A stretch of 64,000 nt of DNA from Bimuria novae-zelandiae CBS 107.79 (taxonomy: Eukaryota; Ascomycota; Dothideomycetes; Pleosporales; Didymosphaeriaceae): positions 62,001-126,000 of the forward strand of contig ML976726.1 in NCBI GenBank assembly GCA_010015655.1, in the 5' to 3' direction. The position numbers and the translations under genes were made by a program. Below, one piece after another: positions 1 through 10,015 of the stretch (positions are counted from its first letter, which is position 1; every line of letters begins with the position of its first letter). A model generated the notes under the pieces. The model had not been told where the DNA came from. It did no database searches and saw only the letters and a list, made by a program, of their open reading frames with translations.

Positions 1-359
1 AAATACGTTTAGTATTTATTAATACTATCGCAATCCATTAAAAGACAAGCTAACACGAGAAAGCTAAAATTAAAAGCTATATTATTACTCTTTTTGCCCG
101 TACAGCGTATTATTAACTATAAACATTTAATATTATCTTTAATTAAAGCATTAGATTAAATCTAATAAAACTATACCTTGTATAAAAGCAATAGCAGCAA
201 GCTAACTATAAGAAGTTTAGAAATAAGTATTAATTAATAATAGGATAGGCGAGCTAAACTTATTAGTTTTAAAGAATACCTTAAATAAGTAAGTGCTTAA
301 TTAGGCTCTTATAAATCTTATTATCGTACAAAACTTTTTATTTTAAATTATAGAATAGC

Positions 360-1925
360 TAGAATTTCATACCTTCTACTAGGCGTTAAATCTAGAATTA
401 GTTTATTATCTTAGTATAGCTTATTTAGCTATAAATAAATTAATTTATAATTTATTCTAGTTGCAAAGAGATATTGTACGAAAGAAGGTCTAGTTAGCTT
501 TAACTAATATATATCTTTCTATTAATATTTAGACCTCTTTAAATAACTATCTTCTGTTGGCAATATGTGCTCATTTTACTAACTTTTAAGAATAATAAAT
601 AAAGGCTCTTTTAGCTTTATGTATAATAGTAAATTATAGTAGAAAAGAGTAATAAAATACTATTTATTTTATCTTTTAAGACTATGGTATCGTACGAAAG
701 CTTAGAGCAATTATTTTAAACAACTTAATAATAAATAATACACTTTATTATTTAATTTTATAGTATCTTCTAGATAATAAAGGTATTACCTAGAACTCTC
801 TACACTAACTAATCTACTACTAAGGATATATAATTAATCTTATTATTTAAGCTTTCCTCTTTAATAAGGCTTAATTTGAAAGGATTATCACGTACAATAA
901 AGAGGATACACTTAAAAGAGAAGAAGCTTTTTATATAATAGGTATTCTTAGAAAGTTTTATAATATTATTATTTACTCTTATTCTTTAATAAATTATATA
1001 AAATAATTCGTATCTTTAGCGTAGCGATAAATTCCACTTAATAACTCTATATAATAGAATAATTAGTACTAAATATTAAGTATAGCACGTAATAAAGAAT
1101 TAGCTGTTAATAATTATATTAAAGTAAATTTTAAATTACTTAAAAAGGACTATCTTTCTTTATAAGATTAGAGGGCTCTTCGTATAATAAGCACTTTTTT
1201 ATAGCTATTCTACTAAGTACCTTTAGAGACGTAAGGTAACTATATTACACTAAATTAGGTTCTTTTTACGATAGACGTCCTTAGTAAATATATAAAGAAG
1301 TCTTTAAGTTATTATTATATAAATGAAGACTTACCTTCGCGTATTTATGAAGTAGTTTAGAAGCTTAAGGAATATTATTATAAAATAAATAACTCTTTAT
1401 TCTATACTATAGCACTTCTTCTTTATCTAAACCATCGTACAAAATATATAAAGATTTAGTAAAAAAGAGACTATAAAAGGATTATACTCCCTAAAGTAAA
1501 AGAGCTTTAAATATAATATTAAGATTTATAAATTCTACTAACTTTAGTATTGTACAAAACGCCTAAAATTGCACCCTAATAGGATTATAATAAGTTTAAC
1601 TAGATTATTAATAAGTTTAATTAACAAATTACTTAGCTAGTAAGTTAAGATAAGTACGAAGATTACTATGCTAAAGCACTATATAAGGTTTAAGTAGCCC
1701 CTTTATAGTAGTAGTATATAAGTACGTAAAGGAAACGCTAGCTATAGCTTTTAATATTTATAATTAATATCCTATCGATTCCTATAATAAGCGACAAACT
1801 AGAGTAAGTATTTTTAAAGGGACGTCGTACGATATCGTGGGAGAGAATATAGCTTAGTATATTAAGTGTTAAACATATAGAATATATAAAAAGTTAGCAC
1901 CGAAGTGGAATCCTAGTAGGAGAAT
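360..1925 (+). pseudogene. hAT transposase, RIP-degraded
   Basis: Read through stops, the central part resembles the hAT DDE region: a segment like DIWTSxNNYxxLAxxAHF near 520-580, then a QDYGIVRKL-like block near 670-720 followed by an Asn where the catalytic Asp of the DNAS-type motif is expected. The C-terminal dimerisation region is clearest at about 1765-1925, with ILSIPIIS, then RRTISWERIQLS. Many stops are present at TAG/TAA, and acidic residues are replaced by Asn or Lys, both expected from RIP. There is no intact reading frame. The superfamily call is good; the family within hAT is not known. Confidence 0.65.
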
Positions 1926-1957
1926 AGCTAAAAGTACGTTGTATAATTAAAACAATA

Positions 1958-1958
<1 letters not shown>

Positions 1959-1989
<31 letters not shown>

Positions 1990-2034
1990 NNNNNNNNNNN
2001 NNNNNNNNNNNNNNNNNNNNNNNNNNNNNNNNNN

Positions 2035-2064
<30 letters not shown>
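1959..2064. repeat. (AGT)n microsatellite containing an assembly gap
   Basis: Perfect AGT repeats run from 1959 to about 2064, interrupted by 45 Ns at 1990-2034, so the tract length is unknown. It directly abuts a LINE 3' end, and an equivalent tract sits at the 3' end of the long LINE at 3058-3090. The tract is therefore best read as the simple-repeat tail of a retrotransposed LINE copy. Confidence 0.9.
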
Positions 2065-2065
<1 letters not shown>

Positions 2066-2126
2066 TTAATTAACGTTTAGGAACGTAATATTCTAGCCTC
2101 CTATAGGGCATAGGGATGTGCTAAGC
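2065..2126 (-). mobile_element. LINE 3'-end fragment
   Basis: These 62 bases match 3091-3152, the 3' end of the long LINE, with differences that are almost all C/T or G/A transitions. Similarity stops after about 62 bp, as in a severely 5'-truncated LINE insertion, though the insertion could extend further into 2127-2400 from a divergent copy. Confidence 0.7.
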
Positions 2127-2729
2127 TATATTTACAGAAAGCATTTTATGCCTGCTAGCTGGCTACCATAGTAGCCTTGTTATACATAGCCCATCCTCCC
2201 TTTAATAGGTCTACCTGCTACTACAGGCACCTAGATACCTGTAGTAGCCGGCCCTTATCTATAAGGGTGTTGTTATCCTGCCCCTCTCTCCCTCGCCCTT
2301 ATAGCTCTACTCTCGTACTGTCTTCCTCCCCCTACCTCGTACGAAGTAGGACCTTGTACGAGTTAGCAAGCTACCTTATACCTTAAGTAAAAACCTTATA
2401 GGGGAAAACCTTAAACTTAAATAAGTAATAGTAGTCGCCTAAGTAGTACTTAGTTTAGGTAAAAGGTTTTAACTAAGTTTTAGTAAAGTAAAAACTTTAT
2501 ATTTTAACTTTTAGTTTTTTTATCGCAATAGCGCTAACTTTTTATAAATAAAAAATATAATTCTAATAATTAGCTTATTTAGGCAAATAATTTTATACTA
2601 TAGGAACCCCCTATATAGTCGTGTAAGTAAAATTATAATTTTAGTATTTCTATTTAAAACGATAGAAAAACGATAATAAGCGATAAACATAATAAATAAG
2701 ATAAAATACTAATAAAAAACTAATAATCG
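2127..2729. other. Unassigned transposon-block sequence
   Basis: The first 270 bp are pyrimidine-rich and less AT-biased. A 69-codon open frame at 2177-2386 (+) has no recognisable domain and a Ser/Leu/Pro/Tyr-rich composition, so it is not called as a gene. After 2400 the sequence is strongly AT-rich, and near 2655-2740 it contains repeated short TATCGTT/AACGATA motifs like subterminal repeats of a hAT element. Confidence 0.5.
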
Positions 2730-2763
2730 TACCGTTTCTATCGTTGTATCGTTGACAACCCTG
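2730..2763 (-). repeat. Candidate hAT terminal inverted repeat
   Basis: On the minus strand this begins CAGGGTTGTCAACGATAC and continues with AACG and GATAG motifs that recur in inverted form just upstream. This fits a hAT terminus facing into lower coordinates. Only one end is in the window, so it is not proven. Confidence 0.4.
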
Positions 2764-3056
2764 CTTTATTAAGTCCTATTACCCTAATTAAGAAGGCAAT
2801 AAGTAGTATAGCTATAACCAGCTGCGAGGTATTATAAAGGAGGCGTAGGAGTTAATTACAGTGGAAAATTTAAGGGAGCTCATCGACAGTATGCCTGTTA
2901 GATATTAGGCAGTAATCGGGGCTAAAGGTGGGCATACGAAGTACTAAAAATTTGTATATAATATTGTGCGAAAGTAGAAAAACGTTATTTATTTATATAG
3001 GATCTGCTTCCTTATAGTGCGCGGGCCACCGACACTACTTTCACTAGATACCACAA

Positions 3057-3057
<1 letters not shown>

Positions 3058-3090
<33 letters not shown>
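3058..3090. repeat. (AGT)n tail of the LINE
   Basis: Eleven perfect AGT units lie at the 3' end of the minus-strand LINE, next to the 62-bp block shared with 2065-2126. Confidence 0.9.
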
Positions 3091-3091
<1 letters not shown>

Positions 3092-3699
3092 TTAATTAAC
3101 GTCTAGGAACATAATGTTCTAGCCTCCTATAGGGCATGGAGACGCGCCGAGCAACCATTTAGAGCTAGCTAAAGTGGTAAGGGCGTTTCTTACTATGTAG
3201 CTATTGCCATCTCTTGCAGTAACTTATAAGAGTCCGCCCCCCTCCGTACGGGGGCCAAATCCTTGTCTTCTTGCCTATAGGCTGAGGTGTTAGGGTGTAT
3301 CTATTATATATATAGACTTATTCTATAGGGTTAACAAGCTCTAGTAGAAGTTGGAAATCTTTAGGCTTAAGTGCCTTTAGATATTCCACGCCCTCCCTGG
3401 TGGTGCTTAGGGGGCACGCTGGCCGTTTCGGCCAATAGCAAAACTTTCGAACTAATCGTGGGCAGTGTATAATGTGGTTAGGCGCTAGGTCTACCCTATA
3501 GGGGCATTTAGTAACGGCATCTTCGTGCCTAAACTTCTTATAGTACTAGGCATAGTGTCCGTGGCGGGTGCGCATGGACAGCAGCTTAGTAAGCGCTAGT
3601 TATTAGAGGGTAAGCTCCTTTAGCTGTTTCGTAGGGTAGTAAGTAAGGTCCCACTATATGTACTATTTTAATAACTTGGGCGAGCGAGCGCGCCACTAG

Positions 3700-6600
3700 T
3701 CTATCTTAGTGCTCCTAGTGTGGGCGCGGACGTCTAACTTAAGGCCTAAGACTATGGGCTTAGCTACCATGCTATATAGAGGTTAAGGGGACTTTACTGC
3801 GTTGTTAGCTAGCTAATCTGCCAATTTATTCCCTTCTATTTTATAGTGACCTAGGGCCCACCAGACAGTAATGTCTAGATTCTCTATTGTCTCCTGGCAC
3901 CTAACAAACGCCTACTATAAGGAAGGGGACGGGTTGCCTCTTATATACTATATAATAGAAGTACTATTAATATACATGTATATGCGTCTTAGCTAGTAGG
4001 CGGGCGTATTAAGTGTATAGGCAAGTTCTTACCACGCGCTAATAGCTTTAGTATTAAAAACATAGGACTTAGGGTTAAGGGAGCTATTACTCTATAAGGT
4101 AAGAGCCTGCCCTTTATATATAGCGTAGCCGTATATAACGTGCTTAACGCCGTTAATCTATTATTTAGAGCTATCTAAGAAGATAATAATAGTAGTTAGT
4201 AAAAGGAGAGCCTACTACTCCTTAAAGTAACAGGCGGCGTCCTTCTTTGCCACTTAGCCTGTGGGGTTAGTGCGGCTCTCGGGGGAGTAGTAGGGGGCGC
4301 GGAACTCCGGTCGGGGTACCAGGTTAAAGAACTATGCGAGTTACTATACCTTTAAGCAGGCTTTCTATAGGAGGCCTGCGCCTTGGCCTCTTCTAACTAT
4401 AGGTAAGAGGGTCCTAGCAGTTAGCAGGTGTTTATTATTAATTATTAGTAAGTATACCGCGAAGCGAAGCTTACATGTCTTAAGTACTACTACTACTAAA
4501 GAGAGTCCTGCGTCCCGGAAGACAGTGGTGGTAGGTGTAGTCTAATAAGCTAGTATAATAGCTTTATATACCTACTTAAGGACTTTATTAAGTGCGTTAA
4601 TATACTAGCCTAGTTAGGTGCTTACCTTAGCGCTTCTTAATTAGCACATAATTCTAGAGGGCTTTATCCTGCCTCTGTACCAGGCCTCCGCGCCGTATAG
4701 GAGCCGTGGGAAAACGCAGGAGATTACTACCTTATAGAGGGACCCCAATAGGGGGCCGTGTTTAATCTAAGCTAGGCTATAAATATAATGTGTAACTACT
4801 TTTGTCTTGGCGGCGCGGATCGCAACGTGGGCCTTAAAGGTAAGCTTTTAATTAAACTACACGCCTAGCTAGCGCAGGGCCCTGTTCTCACTCGTAGGGA
4901 GAATAGGGTGTATAGTAAGGTTCTTATTAATAATATAGGGAGGGGCGTAGTCTCCTTTCTACTGTATAAGGTAGATTATTTTAAGCTTGTCTGGTAAGAA
5001 AGCAATCTTGTTATCTACGCTATATCTATTAATTTTATAAACGTCTTTAGTAAGTTATTTAACATTAAGGTCAAGACTATAAGAGGCTCTATATAGGCAA
5101 ATATTATTAGCATATCCAAATCGCAGCGTAGTATCCTAGAGGAGGAGTTCCGCCAGGTACAGCATGTAGATAACAGGTGAAAAGGGGGAGCCCTATAGGG
5201 TGCCGCAAGCCACTAGGTAGCGGCCAGATTAGTGTTAGCTATAGCGAACAAGTATATATTAGTTCGTGAGAATATTGCGCGTAAGCACAAGGACTTTCTA
5301 GTGCCAGCCTTATCCTTTTATTTAGTATAGTAATTAGTTAATAAGGAGGGCATTAAAGGCCCTAAGCACGTCTATAGTAACTATAGTAACGTGCTAGCCT
5401 TTACTAAAGGCTAGTTCTACTTCGTGGGTAAAGGCGGTAATTAAGTCTATAGCTAACCTTTTTAGTAGAGCCCCCCTATATTAGGGGCTTAGTACGCCGT
5501 GCAGCACAGCTAAGTAGGCTATACGCTAGGCGGTAATCCTTTTAAATTCCTTTCTAAGGCAGAGTAGCATGGCGAGGGGTTTTATAGAGCCTAGGACCGT
5601 GTAGTTCTTCTTACCGAGCTTCTTAATAAACATAATCTTCTCGTCTATCTAGGCGGCAGAATAGTAATTAAGTTTAAGTAGGTCGCGATAGATATTGCAA
5701 ACGTACTATCTAATATAGTTCTAGCATGCTATAAGTAGTTAGATAGTTATGCTATTAGCGCCTAGTAAGGTGCTAGAGACCCTAATTACGTAGCGCTCCG
5801 TCTCTTTAATAAACAGGTACGTGTCCTAAGGGATAGTGGGGTTTTCTTATAGGGAGGGTAGTTCTAGTAGGTCGTCCTCCGCCGTAAATCTATAGAGTAG
5901 TGCTTATTAAAGTATCTTAGCCTTGTCTTTATCTTTAGTCGCCTTTATGCCTTTAAAGACTATTAGTGCCTAGGTTCTAGTAGGTTCTAGCTTATATTAG
6001 TTAATAATTTAGAATAGTTCTTAGTCGTCTTTTATATTATTTATAGTATGTTACTAGTATTCCTTCTTTACTTTATAAACTATTACTAGGAAAGTGCGCG
6101 TCTCCTTAGAAGGGCCTTAGCTAGTGTAGCTATCTAGCGAGTTTAAGTGTGCCTAGTAAGCTTATTTACAAGCGTTTGTCTACTAGGGCGCTAAATAGCC
6201 TATCCCTCTTTTCTTCCTGCCTACTATCTTTAGGGCGTTAGTAAGGACTTCTTCTAAGGCAGTAACGCGCCTATTAACGTGCTCGTAAGTACGTAGCCTG
6301 TCTAAGCTAAGAGTGCCCTTTATCCTATTAGTAATAGCGTTAATAAATAGCAGGAGCTTCGTAGTAGGGACCTTATATTAGAACTAGTTAAGTAGCTCCT
6401 ATCCCCTTTCGGGTATTATAGTAACTAGCGTGTTATAGTCTAAGCTATAGTTTATATCTAATCGTATAGCTGTGGTAGCGAAGGGGATATTATAAAAGGA
6501 GAGGTCTATAACATGCCCCGCACGGTGGGTGGGAACTCTAGGCTCGCTAATATAGTCTATACCGCTGTTTATAGCCTATTAGGCTAGTTTAGCACCGCCG

Positions 6601-7150
6601 TGTGTAGTCGTGGCTCTAGGCTTAAATATATTATATTTAGCGTTAAGGTCGCCCCTAGCAAGGCACCTGTTAGGCGGGGTAAGGTAGGTAATATAGTTAA
6701 GAATAGGCGTAGTCTGTGGCGCCTAGTAAGTATTAAGTATTAAAATTCTATTAACGTTAATCTACTATATATCCTAGTCATAAAGTAGAGTGCGTAGTGT
6801 GATTTTTAATTAGTTACCTTTATAGGTAAAGATAAGGACCTAGGGGCGTTCTGCCTCCTAGGTCTCCTAGCTATCCTAGCTATCTACTAGTAAGTAAAAG
6901 TTATAGCTAGGGTGGTTTAAAGTGCGTATGCCTAGCCAGGTAGCCAGCTCTTATATGCAAATAATGTTAATACCCTCTATAAAAGTAATTTTAAGGGTGG
7001 CTATGTGTGCTAGGCCGCTTCTGCTAATATTTATCTAGCATACTTTAATATTAAGGTCCCTACGTGGGGTAAGTCTGCGGCGGTTATTTCTTATTAACTT
7101 AAAGATTTATCTATAGTCTAGTCCTCCTATAAGGAGAACTAGGTGTAATT
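3700..7150 (-). pseudogene. LINE ORF2: endonuclease, reverse transcriptase, RNase H relic
   Basis: Visible minus-strand blocks are: endonuclease GDLNAKYN at about 6640-6660, followed by GIDYISEPRVPTHRAGHVIDLS to about 6480; reverse transcriptase GSPFSPVIYMLYLAELLL near 5140-5200; and FGYANNICLY at about 5095-5125. The last is the FxYxDD box with both catalytic Asp residues changed to Asn. RNase H near 3800-4140 shows WWALGHYKIEGNKLAD. The D-to-N changes are G-to-A transitions on the coding strand. The product would have nicked target DNA and reverse-transcribed the element's RNA; it cannot do so now. Confidence 0.75.
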
Positions 7151-7439
7151 GTCCTATCTTGCGCTTCTAGTAGAGAGTGCGGCAAGGTTTAGGCTATCGC
7201 TAATCGGCGCAGAGGATCGTACAGGCCTACTTAATAAGCGTGGGGCCACTTATCGTGAGGAGGTGTCGGGGTACGGGGTTAATCGTCGAGGTCCCCTTAG
7301 GGGACGATAACTTAGGGCCACTAGTTCCTGCTCTAGTCCAGTATTATCTTCTCTACTAGGGGAGGTATCTTGGCCCTAGGCGATAAGCTCGGGTTAAGGC
7401 TATACGTTATATAGCTAGTTAAAGGCCTTTTATCTAGCG

Positions 7440-8790
7440 CGTCTTAGTATCGCTATTTCGCGGTAAGTTAATTAAATAATGCAACTATTCACTCGCCTAG
7501 ATTTAACTAAGTAGGTAAGGTTATCTACGGTGTGTAGGCCGCGATAGTTAGGGCATTATTACTTATAAGCGTAGTTGTCTCCTATCAGGCCTTTATACTT
7601 ACTAGATTTCTTTTTATAGTTATAGTAGCAGGGTGCGCGTGTGCAGCGTACCGCGTTATAGTAGCCCTAATAGCTAGGGTTATAGCGTTTTATAGCCTGC
7701 TTCTTGCTTATCTCGCGGGATAGGTCGCTAGCACTAAAGAGGCGAAAAGCTACTATAGGCTTTTTAAAGGACACTATTTAGGTAGTATGTCTAAATTAAT
7801 TAGGGCTATATTAGGAGGGGTAGTAGTTTATAAGGTATTATTTTGTCTGCGTATAGGCCTCTTCTACTATTATCTAAAGGGAGTAGGGCACGTCTTCCCC
7901 TAGCAGCGAGCGATAGCTACTAGGTATTCTAGGTATAGCGTAGTTAACCTATTACGTAGGCAACTTAGCGCTGTTAGCTTTAATAGATCTTATTATTAAT
8001 TCCTTCTTTTCCTGTTCTATAAGTTACTATTATATATTATTAGAAGCAAGGGTGATAGCCCACCTAGTGCGGGTCCTTATAGCCGTAGGGATTGCGCTAA
8101 GATCGAGCCTTATAGCGGCATAGATAGCTATTTATATAGCGAAGGCAGAGGTCTGGCCTAATTAGTTAGCTAGGTTCGCGACTATAAGCAGGATCCGTAG
8201 GTCTACTACCTATCTAGGTATAGTTTGCCACTTAGTCGCGGATGTGGATTTCTTACTACTAGCTATAGTCGTGTATCTACTATCTTTATAGAAGGCAGAC
8301 GCTACACTTGCCCACGTCTTTTAAGGCTAGGTGGCAAGACCGCTATCGCTATCTATAGTATAGGCGATAGTTATTAAGTTATAGCTAGTCCTAACTGTAT
8401 TAGGGCGAAGGCTTGGCGTGGCTAAATTTTTTAGTATCTGTATAAGGCAATTGCGGAGGGTAGAGGTAGCTGCTAGCTCCTTTAGGCGCTTAAAATTAGT
8501 AATATAGTAATTAATAGCTTTAGCTATAGCTATTATAACTTTTTTTTAGGTCTCTACCGCCTTGCGCGTAGCTATAAGGTAGGAGTTAAGGGTACTAGCT
8601 ACTGTCTCTATAGCAGCTTCTAGGCGGGTAGGCACGCCTCCACTAAAGAAAAGGCGTCTAGGAGGGCAGATATTAGTCTGTTAGCGCTTCCTAGAGGGGT
8701 GCTGGATGTTAGTCTGCCGCGTAGACTTAAGGTCTAGGGGGCGAGTCGCTGTAGAGGCCCTTAAGAGGGGCCTTTAAGGCGTCTTTATTA
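7440..8790 (-). pseudogene. LINE ORF1 (Gag-like, zinc-knuckle) relic
   Basis: Near 7500-7700 the minus-strand translation, read through stops, contains CPNYRGLHT, which resembles the CxxC...H knuckle of LINE Gag proteins with Cys changed to Tyr (TGC to TAC, a RIP-type change). Upstream Ala/Thr-rich sequence up to about 8790 fits the N-terminal Gag region. No start codon can be fixed and there is no continuous frame. Confidence 0.55.
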
Positions 8791-9344
8791 CTATTATTAA
8801 CCCACCGCACGCGTGCGGTGCCTGAGGATGGCTAGGAGTAGAATTTTAGGTGAAAGTAAGATGAACGGGATAAAAATTTCGTAATTTTACCACTTTTCTC
8901 AAGATTCCAAAAGTTGGTGATGGCGTTGTAATTGCCGGATACCACAGTAAATAGCTGGGGAGTAGAATAGATTCAGTTATGCAAAAAACTCTTGTGCTCG
9001 GATCCAAGCATTCTTCGAGCGATCACCAGACCCATACCTTAACAATGTAGTACTTCGTTTTCTTTGTTTTCTCAGTTGTTGTGTGTCACATAATCTATCC
9101 AGGTCGTTGAAGACGATAAAAGAAAAGATTTGCCTCGAACAACATTAGAATAAAGCTGGCTTGATCGGATAGAATTTCCTTAAATATAATAAGAAGCAAT
9201 CGCAATGCACACCTTCGGGATGACCGATCGGAGATTAACTTACACCTTTCGCAAATTATCGCATAACCGCGACGGGCACTACGCTCGTTTCCCCACACAC
9301 TTCCGAAATTTTTCGCGCTATCCACCAACCTCGCCAGGGCGAAC

Positions 9345-9445
9345 GCTCGAGATGACAAATGCGCCTACATGCAATCGGGTAGGGTCGCGGACGAATGCTT
9401 GAGATGACAAATGCGCCTACATCCAATCGGGTAGGGTGGCGGACG
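9345..9445. repeat. Two-copy tandem repeat, 52-bp unit
   Basis: Two consecutive copies of a 52-bp unit are visible: GAGATGACAAATGCGCCTAC begins at 9349 and again at 9401, and the remaining bases match with few differences. It lies about 600 bp upstream of the GMC gene. Confidence 0.85.
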
Positions 9446-9864
9446 TGGAGCCTCGAAATGGATGACAATCTCCAATGCGAGCTTCGGCGGTCCTGAATCC
9501 AGAATGCGGTGGTCCCGGGTACACTGGTGTGCTGAGGCACCTAAAGCGCACAGACTAAACAGCGGGCAGTCGCATCAATTGGGACCCAGATTCCGATAGC
9601 GAGACCATCTCGACTGTCTGTTTTCCAGTTTAGCAAGGCCAGGGGCTTACAAGCGTGCACCTCAATGGCCGGGAATGTTTTCACGCCAAGCAGGGATTCT
9701 ACGATCGTCAACCCAGCGTGGGGACAGCTCCGAATGAGTCTCACCCATATTGGCATAGCTGTCAGTCTAATGCAGTGATCGACAGGTACCCCTCAACGGA
9801 GAGAGCATTTCAATGAATGGGTTGGAAGTGGAGAACCGGGCGGCGGGAGAAGGGCATGTGCTCG

Positions 9865-9870
9865 TATAAA
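9865..9870 (+). promoter_or_regulatory. TATA-like element upstream of the GMC gene
   Basis: TATAAA occurs 146 bp upstream of the GMC start codon, followed by a long untranslated leader. The position suits a fungal TATA box, but this rests only on motif and spacing. Confidence 0.35.
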
Positions 9871-10015
9871 GAAACCAAGGATGCTGTGGAAGAAGGGTCA
9901 GGCTTCTGCAAGGACTGACCCTCAATCACTCATTTTAGAATATTTGTAGGTTAGAATCCACGCCACAGCGCTGCTGCGTTCACTAACAAGCGTATAGGGC
10001 CTGGCCACTCTCACG

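Larger units (their letters stand above)
1..2763 (+). mobile_element. hAT-superfamily DNA transposon relic, 5' end outside window
   Basis: The + strand translation of about 400-1925 shows hAT transposase blocks. The right end is proposed at 2763 because, on the minus strand, the sequence there begins CAGGGTTGTCAACGATAC, matching the CAGnGTT-type terminus of hAT elements. A LINE 3' fragment with an (AGT)n tract lies between the transposase end (about 1930) and this terminus, so the element was probably hit by a later insertion. The left terminus is not in the window, so the matching inverted repeat and the 8-bp duplication cannot be checked. Assigning the 2763 terminus to this same element is inference. 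Confidence 0.55.
1..8820. other. AT-rich, RIP-mutated transposon block (left)
   Basis: The block is dominated by TA-rich sequence in which CA and TG are rare but CG is still common. This is the signature of repeat-induced point mutation, which changes CpA to TpA on either strand. No intact gene is present. Conceptual translation, reading through stops, shows a hAT transposase in the first 2 kb and a Tad-like LINE from 3.1 to 8.8 kb. Composition changes abruptly near 8820, where CA/TG-rich DNA begins. Confidence 0.9.
3056..8820 (-). mobile_element. Tad-like non-LTR retrotransposon (LINE), RIP-degraded
   Basis: On the minus strand, 5' to 3', conceptual translation gives a Gag-like region with a Cys-knuckle remnant, an apurinic-type endonuclease, a reverse transcriptase, an RNase H and a 3' tail of (ACT)n. 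This order is that of fungal Tad1/I-type LINEs, and about 5.8 kb is close to full length. The 5' end is placed near 8820 by the composition change; a 9-bp GATACCACA match at 3047-3055 and 8938-8946 would instead place it at 8937. Every domain is broken by stops and transitions. GC content is higher than in the blocks further right, so CG-rich sites survived. Confidence 0.8.
8821..10015. other. Island edge and upstream region of the GMC gene
   Basis: CA/TG-rich, non-RIP sequence starts here. Small open frames on the minus strand (up to 94 codons, around 9256-9756) have no recognisable domain and overlap a tandem repeat, so they are not called as genes. The last 200 bp form the likely promoter of the GMC oxidoreductase. 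Confidence 0.7.

Noticed and set aside
2177..2386. 69-codon plus-strand frame in the transposon block
   Set aside because: Composition is driven by a pyrimidine-rich stretch; no homology recognised and it starts 50 bp past a LINE fragment.
1959..3090. Regularly spaced repeats that might suggest a CRISPR-like array
   Set aside because: They are plain AGT microsatellites without spacers, in a eukaryotic genome.
9256..9756. Two adjoining minus-strand frames upstream of the GMC gene
   Set aside because: They overlap a tandem repeat, have no family resemblance and no splice signals that join them convincingly.
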